A stretch of 64,000 nt of DNA, from NCBI GenBank assembly GCA_022447605.1, contig JAKVBG010000002.1, positions 1-64,000 on the forward strand, read 5' to 3'. Within the stretch, counting starts at the first letter, position 1, and each line of letters starts with the position of its first letter. Shown here in pieces: positions 35,794 through 46,365 of the stretch. The notes under the pieces are model-generated. The model was not told the origin of the DNA, made no database searches, and worked only from the letters and a program-made list of their open reading frames with translations. This stretch comes from Mariniblastus sp. (GTDB lineage: Bacteria; Planctomycetota; Planctomycetia; Pirellulales; Pirellulaceae). Position numbers and translations under genes: made by a program.

Positions 35794-36681
35794 ATGAAAA
35801 CGTGGCTTCCTGTCGTTGTATTTGTTTTCTGCACACCCTTGTCTTTGCTGGGCGAGGGTGCTGATTGGATGTCCCGTATCCCGGACCGTGTGAGCCTGTC
35901 GTCTCTGAGTATTCCCGGGACCCACAATAGTGCTGCGCTCCGTGAGCCGCTACCTGCCACGGCCCGCTGCCAGTCTCTCAAGCTGGCCGAACAACTGGAA
36001 GCGGGTGTTCGTTTTTTTGATCTCCGCTGTTGCCACCAGGAAGACCAGTTCCTTTTGTACCATGGTCCCATTTCACAGGATCTCTCTTTCGATGAGGTCC
36101 TGGAAACGATGGGGTCGTTTCTGCAGAGACATCCCCGTGAGACATTGATCCTGAGCATCAAGCCGGAGCATCGCGGCCGGGGAAATCGCCGCCGCTTCGT
36201 CGAGACGCTAAACGCCTACCTGGATCAACCAGGGAGATCGTGGTACCGCGGTGAGGCCATCCCGACACTGGGTGAAGTGCGAGGAAAGATGGTCTTGCTC
36301 CGCCGTTTTGACGCACCCGGCCCTCTCGGAATTCCGGCGACCGACTGGGGGCATAACGGCAACCACGAGGGCGCCACGCTTTTTGTCCAGGATCGATTCA
36401 AGATTCCTGACGCCGAGACGAAATGGAAACTGGTGAAACGGGCATTGGACAAGACGCTGGCCCGATCTCCTGCCGATCGGCTGCACCTGCATTTCACCAG
36501 TGGTTACCGGAGCGGCGCGTTAGGCCTGCCCGACATCCGGGCGATCAGCGGCCCGGTCAACCAGCGTCTTCACGATTACCTGGAGCAAGCACCTCGCCGC
36601 TGCCACGGCTGCCTGGTGGTTGACTTCATCACGCCTCAACTTGCACGGTCTATTTACCAACTCAATTTCCCGGCCAAGTGA
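35794..36681 (+). CDS. secreted phosphatidylinositol-specific phospholipase C-like protein
   Basis: A 295-residue exported protein beginning at ATG 35794 with a signal peptide (MKTWLPVVVFVFCTPLSLLG); a TTG at 35782 is an unlikely alternative. The PI-PLC X domain is recognised by IPGTHNSAALR (catalytic H44), AGVRFFDLRCC, LYHGP (catalytic H90) and ETLILSIKPEHRGRG. The two histidines act as general base and acid in bacterial PI-PLCs, which cleave phosphatidylinositol or GPI anchors to give a cyclic inositol phosphate and diacylglycerol, without metal. Secreted; no partner gene is adjacent. A phospholipase in a free-living planctomycete could serve lipid scavenging or interactions with eukaryotes. 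Confidence 0.88.
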   Translation: MKTWLPVVVFVFCTPLSLLGEGADWMSRIPDRVSLSSLSIPGTHNSAALREPLPATARCQSLKLAEQLEAGVRFFDLRCCHQEDQFLLYHGPISQDLSFDEVLETMGSFLQRHPRETLILSIKPEHRGRGNRRRFVETLNAYLDQPGRSWYRGEAIPTLGEVRGKMVLLRRFDAPGPLGIPATDWGHNGNHEGATLFVQDRFKIPDAETKWKLVKRALDKTLARSPADRLHLHFTSGYRSGALGLPDIRAISGPVNQRLHDYLEQAPRRCHGCLVVDFITPQLARSIYQLNFPAK

Positions 36682-36781
36682 GCGAGGCGCCCCTTCCCAG
36701 GCGGGCAAACGGCTTTGCGCCAGGCGCGGCGGTTACCTTGTGCAGACAGATGGATGGGAAGCTGAAGAAAACTTGGGCGAC

Positions 36782-39700
36782 TCAGGATATCGAAGTCAAT
36801 TTCTCGAATCGTTCCTGCAGGGACTCGACTTGCATCTCGTCGACCCGCAATGCCTCCAGTGCCTGGACGGCAGCCTCGGCGGCCTGGATCGTCGTGATGC
36901 AGGGAACACCGTGCTGAACGGCGGCTGCCCGGATTCTGCCTTCATCGGTTCGCGCCCCTTTTCCACTCGGTGTGTTGAGGATCAGGTCGACCGCATCGTT
37001 TTTCATGTGATCGATCAGATTGGGGTGACCTTCGATAATCTTCTTGACCCGCTCGACGGGGATCTGATCCGCCTCGATATGCTTGGCGGTCCCCTCGGTG
37101 GCAATGATCTGGTAGCCCAGCTCGTGAAGTCGACGGGCAATGCGGGTGGCCCGGGATTTGTGTGCCGATGAGACACTGACAAACACCCGACCGGTTTGCG
37201 GCAGGACCACGCCGGCCGACAGCTGGCTCTTGGCAAAGGCGATGGAGAAGCAGGAGCTGACGCCCATCACTTCTCCGGTACTTCTCATCTCCGGGCCGAG
37301 CACAATATCCACACCGGCAAATTTGCGGAACGGGAAGACGCTCTCCTTGACCGACACTCGCGTGGGGACCGGGTCGCTGGTGATACCTTGTTCTGCCAGC
37401 GATAGCCCGGCCATCACCTTGGCGGCCACCTTGGCGACGGGGAGACCGGTTGACTTCGCCACGAAGGGGACCGTACGACTGGCCCGCGGGTTGACCTCCA
37501 GCACGTAGACATTATTCTGCTCGCCCTCGCGTTTGACGGCAAACTGGACATTCATCAATCCCACGACGTTGAGGTGTTTGGCCATTGCCAGCGTCGCCTG
37601 CTTGATCTCCTCAATCGTCTCCTCGGGGAGGGAATAGGGCGGAATGGCACAGGCAGAATCGCCCGAGTGGACGCCCGCTTCCTCGATATGTTCCATGACA
37701 CCGGCCACGATGGCATCGGTACCATCGCAGATGCAGTCGACATCCACTTCGATTGCTTCCTCCAGGAAACGATCGATCAAAACGGGCTGGCCCTGGGCCA
37801 CGAGGAACGCTTCGCGGACAAACCGCTCAAACTGCGCCTTGTCGTAACAGATCTCCATGGCCCGGCCACCGAGAACAAAACTGGGACGTACCAGTGTCGG
37901 AAACCCGACCACTTTGCACATCTCCCGTGCCTCGTCCATGTTTCGGGCGATTGCATTAGCCGGTTGCTTCAACCCGACGCGGCCGAGCAGTTGTTGGAAC
38001 TTCTCTCGGTCTTCGGCTGCCTCGATCGTGTCGACGCTGGTTCCGATAATCGGTACGCCGGCCGTTTCCAGGGCCCGCGCCAGGTTCAGAGGCGTTTGAC
38101 CGCCGAACTGGACGACGACCCCATCGGGCTGGACCTGGTCACAAATATTGAGCACATCTTCAACGGTCAGGGGTTCGAAAAACAGCAGGTCGCTGGTGTC
38201 GTAGTCGGTACTGACCGTCTCGGGATTGGAATTGACCATGATCGACTCAATACCCATTTCACGCAGGGCATAACTCGCATGGCAGCAGCAGTAATCAAAT
38301 TCGATTCCCTGGCCGATTCGGTTGGGTCCTCCCCCCAGGATCATGATCCGCCTGGTTCCCTCTTGCTTGGGCGGTGTCTCGTTTTCGTCTTCGTAGGTTG
38401 AGTAGTAGTATGGGGTATAGGCTTCAAACTCTGCCGCACAGGTGTCAACCGATTTGAAGGTGGTCAGGATTCCCAGGTTCTTTCGCAGTTCACGAACGTC
38501 CTGTTCTCTCCAACCCCAGATGGCTGCCAATTGACGATCGGCAAAACCATACTGCTTTGCTTTGCGCATCATTTCTTGCGAAATCTGTTTCGGCTCTGCC
38601 AGGTCGCGAAGTGCTTCCTCCATCTGCACGATTCGGGAGAGGTGGTCGAGGAACCAGCAATCGATCAACGTCAATTCATGGACTTCCTGAACTGTCATCC
38701 CCGACTTGAAACCGTAGCGAATGAACCAGGGCCGCTCAGAGTTGGGAACGGATAGTTTTGCCCGAATGGTCTCTTGATCCGGTTGTTCTTCGGTTCCCCA
38801 CAGGTCGTCGCTGCCACAGCCAAACCCGAAGCTGCCGACTTCCAACCCGCGCAGGGCTTTCTGGAACGATTCCTTGAATGTCCGGCCAATGGCCATCGTT
38901 TCACCGACACTCTTCATTTGGGTCATCAAGGTCGGATCAGCTTCCGGGAATTTTTCGAAGGTAAACCGTGGGATCTTGGTCACCACGTAATCGATGGTTG
39001 GTTCAAAGCAGGCCTGAGTTTTGCGGGTGATGTCGTTGGGCAACTCCCACAAGCGATAACCGACGGCCAACTTGGCCGCGATTTTGGCGATCGGGAACCC
39101 GGTTGCCTTGGAGGCCAGTGCGCTGGAACGACTGACGCGGGGGTTCATTTCGATCACGATCATGCGACCCGTTTTCGGGTCGGTGGCAAACTGGATGTTT
39201 GAACCTCCTGTTTCCACCCCGATTTCACGGATCACGGCGATGCTCGCATCGCGCATCCGCTGGTATTCTTTGTCGGACAAAGTCTGAGCAGGAGCGACCG
39301 TGATCGAGTCGCCCGTATGGACTCCCATCGGATCAAAATTTTCGATGCTGCAGATGATCACGACGTTGTCGTCGATATCGCGCATCACTTCCATTTCGTA
39401 TTCTTTCCAGCCAATCACGGATTCTTCGATCAACACCTCGGTGATGGGCGATTGATCGAGTCCGCGTTGAACCAGGGTGTCGAACTCGGAGCGGTTGTAG
39501 GCGATCGCGCTGCCGCTGCCACCCATGGTGAAACTGGGCCGTACGACACACGGCATGCCGACTTCGTCGGCCGCCTGGCGCGCCTCTTCCAAGGTGTGAA
39601 CGGTGAACCCTTTGCAGACCTCGAGATCGATGTTGGCCATTGCCTGTTGAAACAGGTCCCGTTGTTCCGCTTTGGCGATGACGTCGGATCGGGCACCGAT

Positions 39701-40045
39701 CATCTCGACGCCATGTTTTTCGAGCACACCATGTTCGGCGAGGTCCATGGCCAGGTTCAGACCGGTCTGGCCCCCCAACGTCGGCAGCAGCGCATCCGGC
39801 TTTTCGCGGTCGATAATCTTTTCGACCATTTGCCAGGTCAGCGGCTCAATGTAGGTCCGTTCGGCGGTCCCCGGGTCGGTCATGATGGTCGCCGGGTTGG
39901 AATTGACCAACACGACTTCGAAGCCTTCTTCCCGCAGGGCTTTGCAGGCTTGCGTACCCGAATAGTCAAACTCGCAGGCCTGGCCAATGACAATCGGGCC
40001 GGAGCCTATCAACAGGATCTTCTGGATGTCGTCTCGTTTGGGCAC
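36782..40045 (-). CDS. carB: carbamoyl-phosphate synthase large chain
   Basis: A 1087-residue CarB, full length. Two ATP-grasp halves are visible: the first with [10 protein letters not shown], the second with [16 protein letters not shown], each followed by [10 protein letters not shown]-type metal and ATP motifs. The allosteric oligomerisation and MGS domains are at the C-terminus ([33 protein letters not shown]). It makes carbamoyl phosphate from bicarbonate, ATP and glutamine-derived ammonia for arginine and pyrimidine synthesis; its glutaminase partner CarA is not in this window. The start codon is GTG at 40045, with AGGCGG about 9 nt upstream. The small exported protein gene lies upstream on the same strand. 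Confidence 0.98.
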   Translation of the reverse strand: MPKRDDIQKILLIGSGPIVIGQACEFDYSGTQACKALREEGFEVVLVNSNPATIMTDPGTAERTYIEPLTWQMVEKIIDREKPDALLPTLGGQTGLNLAMDLAEHGVLEKHGVEMIGARSDVIAKAEQRDLFQQAMANIDLEVCKGFTVHTLEEARQAADEVGMPCVVRPSFTMGGSGSAIAYNRSEFDTLVQRGLDQSPITEVLIEESVIGWKEYEMEVMRDIDDNVVIICSIENFDPMGVHTGDSITVAPAQTLSDKEYQRMRDASIAVIREIGVETGGSNIQFATDPKTGRMIVIEMNPRVSRSSALASKATGFPIAKIAAKLAVGYRLWELPNDITRKTQACFEPTIDYVVTKIPRFTFEKFPEADPTLMTQMKSVGETMAIGRTFKESFQKALRGLEVGSFGFGCGSDDLWGTEEQPDQETIRAKLSVPNSERPWFIRYGFKSGMTVQEVHELTLIDCWFLDHLSRIVQMEEALRDLAEPKQISQEMMRKAKQYGFADRQLAAIWGWREQDVRELRKNLGILTTFKSVDTCAAEFEAYTPYYYSTYEDENETPPKQEGTRRIMILGGGPNRIGQGIEFDYCCCHASYALREMGIESIMVNSNPETVSTDYDTSDLLFFEPLTVEDVLNICDQVQPDGVVVQFGGQTPLNLARALETAGVPIIGTSVDTIEAAEDREKFQQLLGRVGLKQPANAIARNMDEAREMCKVVGFPTLVRPSFVLGGRAMEICYDKAQFERFVREAFLVAQGQPVLIDRFLEEAIEVDVDCICDGTDAIVAGVMEHIEEAGVHSGDSACAIPPYSLPEETIEEIKQATLAMAKHLNVVGLMNVQFAVKREGEQNNVYVLEVNPRASRTVPFVAKSTGLPVAKVAAKVMAGLSLAEQGITSDPVPTRVSVKESVFPFRKFAGVDIVLGPEMRSTGEVMGVSSCFSIAFAKSQLSAGVVLPQTGRVFVSVSSAHKSRATRIARRLHELGYQIIATEGTAKHIEADQIPVERVKKIIEGHPNLIDHMKNDAVDLILNTPSGKGARTDEGRIRAAAVQHGVPCITTIQAAEAAVQALEALRVDEMQVESLQERFEKLTSIS

Positions 40046-40140
40046 AGCGTTTCACCGCCTAAGGGAATCATGGTACTAAAAACGAAAATAAAATTTCCCA
40101 AGCGTACCAATTCAGTCGCGCTGACTTCAAGGGGCCAGAC

Positions 40141-40734
40141 TCATTTATCCTGACTTCGCTTGGCCGGCGAACCTGGCGGCGGGGGCCGTTTTGCTGGCTT
40201 GGTCGCCTGGTCCAGGTCGAAGGAATCCAGGAACCGGTTCGCTTCCAGCTCGTCAAATTCGGCCTGGGCACAGACTACATTCAGCTGGTAGAGCCGTTGT
40301 TTAACCAGCAAAACGCGTTGTTTGATTTTGATCAGGCTGCCGTTCTGGTTGACGATGATGGTGAAATCCCGGCCACGGTTGCCATCCTTGACGATCTCCT
40401 TGTGGGTGATCAAGTCACCCAGGTAGGGCCCCTTAGCCCCTTCGACGGCCCCATCCAGCACTGTTTTTTCATGCTTTTTGTCCCGGATTTTTTCGGACAG
40501 GTCATGGTAGGCGAAGACGAACGACTTTTTTTTGTCGGGGGTGGTCGCTAGGTACATCTGAATGTTCGACGGTTGGCCACGGACCGCTTCAAACGGCCGC
40601 TGACGGTGAACCGGTGCATACGGCATCCGGACGGCCGCACGGGCATCGTCCGGCTTGACGGTTAACCAGTTGTCTCCGGTCGCCTGATCATCTTGGAACG
40701 AGATCCAGGGGAGCAGGAATAAGCATAAATACAT
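40141..40734 (-). CDS. exported protein of unknown function
   Basis: A 197-residue protein with a short signal-like N-terminus (MYLCLFLLPWISFQDD). The body is mixed alpha/beta with MYLATTPDKKKSFVFAYHDL, DFTIIVNQNGSLIKIKQRV and a C-terminal basic Pro-rich tail. AAGGAG lies about 6 nt before ATG 40734, which fixes the start. It precedes carB on the same strand (95-bp gap) and may be co-transcribed with it. Similar proteins are common in planctomycetes, but no specific family is recognised. Confidence 0.75.
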   Translation of the reverse strand: MYLCLFLLPWISFQDDQATGDNWLTVKPDDARAAVRMPYAPVHRQRPFEAVRGQPSNIQMYLATTPDKKKSFVFAYHDLSEKIRDKKHEKTVLDGAVEGAKGPYLGDLITHKEIVKDGNRGRDFTIIVNQNGSLIKIKQRVLLVKQRLYQLNVVCAQAEFDELEANRFLDSFDLDQATKPAKRPPPPGSPAKRSQDK

Positions 40735-40985
40735 GAATTGCTCCTTGGGAATTCTGACGAATCGACAGCCGTGACGTGTTCCCGCCCGCAGCTCAACCTG
40801 GGCTGTGCTGGAGAGTGGCCCTTGCTGAATTTAACCAGTTTAGCGGAAATCGTTGGTGAAAGTTGCAAAATTCAGGGTCGGACCGCGCAGAATGGACAAC
40901 CTTACGTTAGTATCGTTGCTGGATGGTCTCGCCGGTGACCGTCCCGCCGGAACCGGTGAATTTTCCTTAGGCAGGGGATTGAAAA

Positions 40986-42371
40986 TTGACGGATAGCCCA
41001 AGTCGATCGGGAGCATTTGAGTCTGCGGTAGATAAGCGCGTTGAGCAGTTTACCGAGAGTATCAGTTTTGATGCGCGCCTCTTCCGCGAGGATATCGCGG
41101 GGTCGATTGCGCATGCCAACATGTTGGCCGACCAGCAGTTGGTCTCCCCGGCCGAGCGGGACCAGATCGTGCAGTGTTTGACCGAGATCGGGCAGGAGCT
41201 GGAAAACGGTCAATTTCCCCTGCGGATGGAGCTGGAAGATATTCATATGAATATTGAACAGGCCCTGATCGATCGGCTGGGTGATGTGGGCCGAAAACTT
41301 CACACGGGACGCAGCCGGAATGACCAGGTTTCGACCGACATGCGCTTGTGGATTCGAGACAGCATTGACCGGATGGACGAATTACTGGCTGGCTTGCAAA
41401 CGTCCTTTGTCCGCCTGGCGCAGCAAGATGGCGACGTCGTCATTCCTGCCTACACCCATATGCAGCGGGCCCAGCCGATTCTGGCCGCGCATTATTTTCT
41501 GGCCTACTGCGAAAAACTGGAGCGGGACAGGCAGCGCCTGCAGGATTGCCGCCAACGGGTCAACCAGAGCAGCCTGGGGACGGCGGCCGTGGCCGGGACG
41601 AGCCTGGACATTGATCGTGACCAGACGGCTGGCCAGTTGGGATTCGATGGTTTGCTGCAAAACAGTCTCGATTCGAGCAGTGACCGGGACTACATGATCG
41701 AGTTCGTGTTCTGCCTGGCCCTGGTCTCGGTCCATTTGAGTTCGTGGGCCGAGGACTGGATCCTGTGGAGCACGACGGAATTCAACCTGATCGAGATTCC
41801 CCAGGAATTCTGTACTGGCTCTTCGATCATGCCGCAGAAGATCAACCCGGATGTCCTCGAGCTGACCCGTGGTAAGGCGGCCCGTGTGATTGGGGATTTG
41901 CAGACCTTGTTCGTCCTGGTCAAGGCTTTGCCAATGGCCTACAACCGCGATTTGCAGGAGGATAAGCCCGCCCTGTTTGATGCGTTCGACACGGTCGAGG
42001 CCTGCCTGACCCTGGCCATTCCCTTGGTCGAAGGGAGTCGTTTGAAGCGGGAGTCGATCCGCGCGGGTCTCGATCGCGGTTTCCTGGATGCGACGACTTT
42101 AATGGAATTCTTCATAAAACGCGGGATTCCTCAGCGAACGGCTCATCACGCGGTTGGGCAACTGGTCAGGCAGGCGATGCAGCAAAATTGTCGCCTGGCA
42201 GACCTTTCTTTGGAAGATTTTCAGGCTTTTGATCCATCTCTGGATCGGTCTATCTATGATGTATTGGGTATAGAGAACGCGATTTCGAAGTTTCGGAGTA
42301 CGGGTTCGACTTGTCCCGAACAGGTCTCCCGGCAACTGGCCCGGTGGTGTGAGCGACTTGAGCTGAACTAA
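40986..42371 (+). CDS. argH: argininosuccinate lyase
   Basis: A 461-residue fumarase/aspartase superfamily enzyme of standard length. Signature GSSIMPQKINPD (278-289) carries the catalytic Ser and Lys; THMQRAQP (157-164) has the catalytic His. The RKLHTGRSRNDQVSTDMRLW block (103-122) is ASL-specific. It splits argininosuccinate to arginine and fumarate, the last arginine step. The start must be TTG at 40986: there is no in-frame ATG or GTG before residue 46, and GGGGA lies about 8 nt upstream. It is divergent from the exported-protein/carB unit, which is interesting because carbamoyl phosphate feeds the same pathway. Confidence 0.97.
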   Translation: MTDSPSRSGAFESAVDKRVEQFTESISFDARLFREDIAGSIAHANMLADQQLVSPAERDQIVQCLTEIGQELENGQFPLRMELEDIHMNIEQALIDRLGDVGRKLHTGRSRNDQVSTDMRLWIRDSIDRMDELLAGLQTSFVRLAQQDGDVVIPAYTHMQRAQPILAAHYFLAYCEKLERDRQRLQDCRQRVNQSSLGTAAVAGTSLDIDRDQTAGQLGFDGLLQNSLDSSSDRDYMIEFVFCLALVSVHLSSWAEDWILWSTTEFNLIEIPQEFCTGSSIMPQKINPDVLELTRGKAARVIGDLQTLFVLVKALPMAYNRDLQEDKPALFDAFDTVEACLTLAIPLVEGSRLKRESIRAGLDRGFLDATTLMEFFIKRGIPQRTAHHAVGQLVRQAMQQNCRLADLSLEDFQAFDPSLDRSIYDVLGIENAISKFRSTGSTCPEQVSRQLARWCERLELN

Positions 42372-42467
42372 CGCCATCGTACGGCATAACCGTTACTCCC
42401 GGTACAAATGGTTCAATCAGTTCAGGCCTGTTGGACATCACCTGCATTTGACGATCACACCCATGTC

Positions 42468-44879
42468 ATGACCTACCGATTTTTCGCACTCAAATTCGTC
42501 GTTGCCCCGGGCCAGATTACGGTGCCCGCCATTGCCTCCATCAGGGGCTGGCTGGCCGTTATCGGCTGGGCGATCCTGTTGGGCGGGGTTACCGTTACCT
42601 CGACGGCCCAGGATGAGGACCCGTTTGCGCCGACCAAGCCTTCTACGGTTGATGCGCAGGCCGATGATCCTTTCAGTCAACCCAATCCCGCCACGCCCGC
42701 GGCGCAGGACGACAATCCTTTTGGTTCTGCCAAGCCGGGTGCGGCGTCCCCCAAGCTCAACGTCCTGCCGAAAATTGATCCCAACCTGGATCAGGCGACC
42801 CGCTTGATCATCGAGTCGGTCCGCAAATCGAACCCGGTGACTCCACTGCAGTTGGCCAAGGCGATTCAGACGATGCTGGATATCGAGCAGTTCGCTGATG
42901 CCAAGTATTACCTGGCTGTATTGATTGGGACCGGGGCTGATGACAAGACTATTTTTGAGATGCATGAGGTCCTGGGACCGAACTTGTTCCTGCAGATTTT
43001 TTACCAGGATGAGCTGCAGCCCGAAGGGCGGGAATTTGCCAAGCGAGTATTTACCACGGTTCGCAAAGAGGCCTTGGCGCCGGCCCGGTTGAATCGGCTG
43101 ATCAAGAGCCTGAGCGATAGCAACATTGCCTACCGCAGTGACGCGTACCACAAACTGAGACGCCTTGGACCGCCGGCCATTGCCCGGATGATCGAGGTAT
43201 TTGCCGACGAGAGCCGTCAACAGGAGTTTCCCTTCATCCGTGAGGCGCTCTCCCACATGGCCAGTGATGCCACTGGTCCACTGGTCGGGGCGGTTCGCAG
43301 TAACCAGCCAACCCTTCAGCTGGAGGCGGTTCGCGCTCTGGGTGGGATTGACTCGATTCTGGCTCGGGATGTCCTGTACCGACCCGTGCTGGCGGCAGAT
43401 GTCGAACCGGCCCTGCGCGAAGCGGCTCGCCAGTCGGCGATCCAGAACCTGGGGGGGATACCTGACCAGGCCCAAGCCCAGGAGCACCTGCAACAGCAAG
43501 TCAGGACTTACCTGATGGGCGGTCCCCACTCCAACGGAGACCCGTTCCAAAAAGTGGCCGTCTGGCGCTGGGATCGGGACAAGAAAGAACTATTCCAGGT
43601 GAAACTCAGTTCGGCGACCGCCGCGCGGATTATCGCTTCGGACCTGGCCAAGGACCTGCTGCAAATCAATGGGGACCTGCCGGCCAATCGTGAAATGTTC
43701 CTGTTGACTCTGCTGGAATCATTGAAGCGGATTGCCGGTCCCGACCAGTCGATTGACACCAAGACATTCATGCAGTCGTTGCCCGGGATTTCGGTTGCCG
43801 AGGTGAACTCGGTCCTCTCACACGCGGTGGAAGCAGACCTGTTTCCGGCGGCCATCGCCGCCTGTGAAGTTCTGGCGGACCACGGCGACGCGAAACTGCT
43901 GGAATCAGCCGATGGCCAACCATCGGCCCTGGTTCGAGCCATCATGACAGGCCAGCGGCACCTTCAGTTTGCCGCCCTGCAAACCATTACCAAGATCGAT
44001 CCTCAACAAGCTTACCAGGGTAGCAGTTACGTCACCTCGTTGGCCGTTTTCCTGGCGGCTTCCGATGGACGAGCGACCGGGTTGATTGGCCATCGTCGAT
44101 TGGCTTCCGGAATGACCTTTGCCTCGATCATGGACCGCAGTGGAGTTTCCGGCATTCCCTTGACCAATAGTCGAGAGGTCTTTAACCGCGCCGTATCGGA
44201 CCCCGATGTCGAGTTGATCCTGATCACCGACACCCTGAATAGTCCCTATTTCCATGAACTGGTTTTTCAATTGCGCAGCGACTGGCGAAGCAAGCAGATC
44301 CCGATCGGTGTCATGATCCGAGATTTGCCTCAGAAGATGCGAGTCGAGCGGATTTTCCACGGTGAAGAGCGGCTCGAGATCCTGGCTTTGACTGACGACG
44401 CGGCGGTGGTGACGCGGCAAGTCGACCGGTTGCGGGAGTTGCAGAAACCATGGCCCATGACCCTGTTCGAAAAAAACCAGCAATCGACCTTTGCCTTGAA
44501 CTGGTTGAACAAGGTGGCTGCCGATCCGAATGTTTACGGTTTCTATGATCTGCTGTCCCGCGACGCCGAATTGGTTCCTATCCTGTTTGCGCATGGCTAT
44601 TCACCCGTCGTGAGCCAGATCCTGTCCAGCCTGGGGACGCCGGCTGCGCAGCGGGCACTGGTCAATCTGGCCAGCGAGCAAGCGCTCCCGGTTGAGCAGC
44701 GAAAAGAGGCTTCCCAGGCGTTTGAAAAAGCGATTGCCCGCTCCGGGACCTTGTTGACCACGGCGGAAATCCAGCAGCAGTACGATCGCTATAACGCCAG
44801 TGAAAGTCAGCCGGTCGAATCCCAACAGATCCTGGGCCAGATTCTCGACGCGATCGAAGACCGTTACCGCGACAAGTAA
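42468..44879 (+). CDS. secreted HEAT-repeat protein with receiver-like domain
   Basis: An 803-residue exported protein starting at ATG 42468 (an upstream in-frame start at 42408 gives no signal pattern). The signal helix is WLAVIGWAILLGGVTVTSTA. Next come acidic DDPF/DNPF motifs in a disordered linker, then helical repeats typical of HEAT/ARM proteins (residues of about 110-515; for example LKSLSDSNIAYRSDAYHKLR, AVRALGGIDSIL). Residues of about 516-660 look like a response-regulator receiver: GLIGHRRLASGMTF, ELILITDTLNSPYF (candidate phospho-Asp in LILITD), IPIGVMIRDLP and LEILALTDDAAVVT. The final part is helical again. It follows argH on the same strand but has its own 96-bp leader. Function unknown. 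Confidence 0.7.
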   Translation: MTYRFFALKFVVAPGQITVPAIASIRGWLAVIGWAILLGGVTVTSTAQDEDPFAPTKPSTVDAQADDPFSQPNPATPAAQDDNPFGSAKPGAASPKLNVLPKIDPNLDQATRLIIESVRKSNPVTPLQLAKAIQTMLDIEQFADAKYYLAVLIGTGADDKTIFEMHEVLGPNLFLQIFYQDELQPEGREFAKRVFTTVRKEALAPARLNRLIKSLSDSNIAYRSDAYHKLRRLGPPAIARMIEVFADESRQQEFPFIREALSHMASDATGPLVGAVRSNQPTLQLEAVRALGGIDSILARDVLYRPVLAADVEPALREAARQSAIQNLGGIPDQAQAQEHLQQQVRTYLMGGPHSNGDPFQKVAVWRWDRDKKELFQVKLSSATAARIIASDLAKDLLQINGDLPANREMFLLTLLESLKRIAGPDQSIDTKTFMQSLPGISVAEVNSVLSHAVEADLFPAAIAACEVLADHGDAKLLESADGQPSALVRAIMTGQRHLQFAALQTITKIDPQQAYQGSSYVTSLAVFLAASDGRATGLIGHRRLASGMTFASIMDRSGVSGIPLTNSREVFNRAVSDPDVELILITDTLNSPYFHELVFQLRSDWRSKQIPIGVMIRDLPQKMRVERIFHGEERLEILALTDDAAVVTRQVDRLRELQKPWPMTLFEKNQQSTFALNWLNKVAADPNVYGFYDLLSRDAELVPILFAHGYSPVVSQILSSLGTPAAQRALVNLASEQALPVEQRKEASQAFEKAIARSGTLLTTAEIQQQYDRYNASESQPVESQQILGQILDAIEDRYRDK

Positions 44880-44982
44880 TCATTGACAGTTCTGCCTGTC
44901 GCACCCGCTCAGTCCAGCGAACAATGATGCGGTGATCTGCCTGGCCCGTACGTACATTCGACGGACTTTGCTCCCCACGATG

Positions 44983-46323
44983 CTACTCGTGACGCAAAGC
45001 TTCAATCGGATCCATCTGGGCGGCTCGCATCGCGGGATAGAGGCCAAAGATAACCCCTACGAAGACGGAAATCACAAAGGCGATCGGGATCGAGATCGGT
45101 ACGATTTCGGGTGTCATGATCTTGGCGACTTCCGGCATATTGGCATACATGGCCGGCGCCCCTTCGCGAATCAACCACCGCGCCCCTTCAACGGTTATGG
45201 GGCAGAGCAGGCCGCCGAGGATACCGGTCAGGCCGCCGACCACCGACAGAGAGATGGTTTCGACCAGAAACTGACGGGTGATGTCACTCCGTTTCCCGCC
45301 CAGCGCCCGGCGGATGCCAATTTCACGGGTCCGCTCAGTGACGGTGGCCAGCATGATATTCATGATACCGATGCCACCCACAATCAATGAAATCGCAGCA
45401 ATCAAACCCATGAACATCATGAACATCAAACGTGTGGCTTTAGCCTGTTCCAGTAGTTCATACGGGACCACGACAGCGATGTCCTGCCGATTGGCGTTGT
45501 CTTTCCGCAAGGTCGCTTCCACCAGTTCGGCCGTGCGAGGCACATCTTCGACGTTGTCAACACGGATGGTGCATTGTGAGAGTTCAAACTGTTTGACGGA
45601 AAACGCGCCGCCTGTTCGTTTGACTTCGGTGTCTCCGATACGCGATTTCATGGTTGAAATGGGAATGTAGACATCGAGAGAGAAATCCTGGGACGCCAGT
45701 GAACCACCAATGGCGGCCGTCGCGTTGCGATGCTTCAGGACTCCGACAATCTTGTAGAATTCCTTTTTCTCCGGCAGGTACATCAATTTGTTAAGCGGAT
45801 CTTCCGACGGGAAGAGCTTGGACGCCAGGTTGGCGGCAATCACGCAAACCCCGCTTTTTGAAATGACTTCGCGGTCGGTGAGGAAGTGCCCTCGGTCAAC
45901 CTTCAGTCGGGTCACCTCAGCGTATTCCGGTGTGCAACCCACCAGGCGGCCATCGATTGGCTTGGCGTTTGGGTTGCCGGTATAGGCAAACTTGGTCGGT
46001 AATTCGCGGATCGGTAAAACGGACTTGACGGTCGAAATCGTGGTCGACAGTAATTTGTGTTCGGCTCGTGTCACGCCAAAAGCTTGAATGACACGCATGT
46101 TGGCACCACTCTCATCGGGTGGCTTGATGCTGCGGACAATGATGTTTTCAGCGCCCAGGTCTTCGATCTGTTTCTGCGCTTCTTTGCTGATGCCCTCGCC
46201 GATGGCCAGCAACCAGATCACACTCGCCACACCGATGAAAATACCGAGCACGGTCAGGGCAGAACGCATCGGGTGCAGCAACAGGCTCTTGATTCCGAGT
46301 TGCCAGGTTCGCAAGATTAACAT
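44983..46323 (-). CDS. ABC transporter permease, MacB type
   Basis: A 446-residue permease with an N-terminal helix (LTVLGIFIGVASVIWLLAIG), a large periplasmic domain and three C-terminal helices, as in MacB/FtsX-type ABC exporters. The ends of the MacB_PCD and FtsX domains are marked by SLIVGGIGIMNIMLATVTER and REIGIRRALGGKRSDITRQF. In MacB systems this mechanotransmission protein drives the periplasmic adaptor and TolC rather than pumping substrate through itself. It is the last gene of a four-gene minus-strand operon (TolC-like, adaptor, ATPase, permease). Substrate may be a peptide, siderophore or lipid; unknown here. Confidence 0.93.
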   Translation of the reverse strand: MLILRTWQLGIKSLLLHPMRSALTVLGIFIGVASVIWLLAIGEGISKEAQKQIEDLGAENIIVRSIKPPDESGANMRVIQAFGVTRAEHKLLSTTISTVKSVLPIRELPTKFAYTGNPNAKPIDGRLVGCTPEYAEVTRLKVDRGHFLTDREVISKSGVCVIAANLASKLFPSEDPLNKLMYLPEKKEFYKIVGVLKHRNATAAIGGSLASQDFSLDVYIPISTMKSRIGDTEVKRTGGAFSVKQFELSQCTIRVDNVEDVPRTAELVEATLRKDNANRQDIAVVVPYELLEQAKATRLMFMMFMGLIAAISLIVGGIGIMNIMLATVTERTREIGIRRALGGKRSDITRQFLVETISLSVVGGLTGILGGLLCPITVEGARWLIREGAPAMYANMPEVAKIMTPEIVPISIPIAFVISVFVGVIFGLYPAMRAAQMDPIEALRHE

Positions 46324-46365
46324 GGATGGCGATCGATTAAATGGAGTGGAACGAAATTGCTTGGA

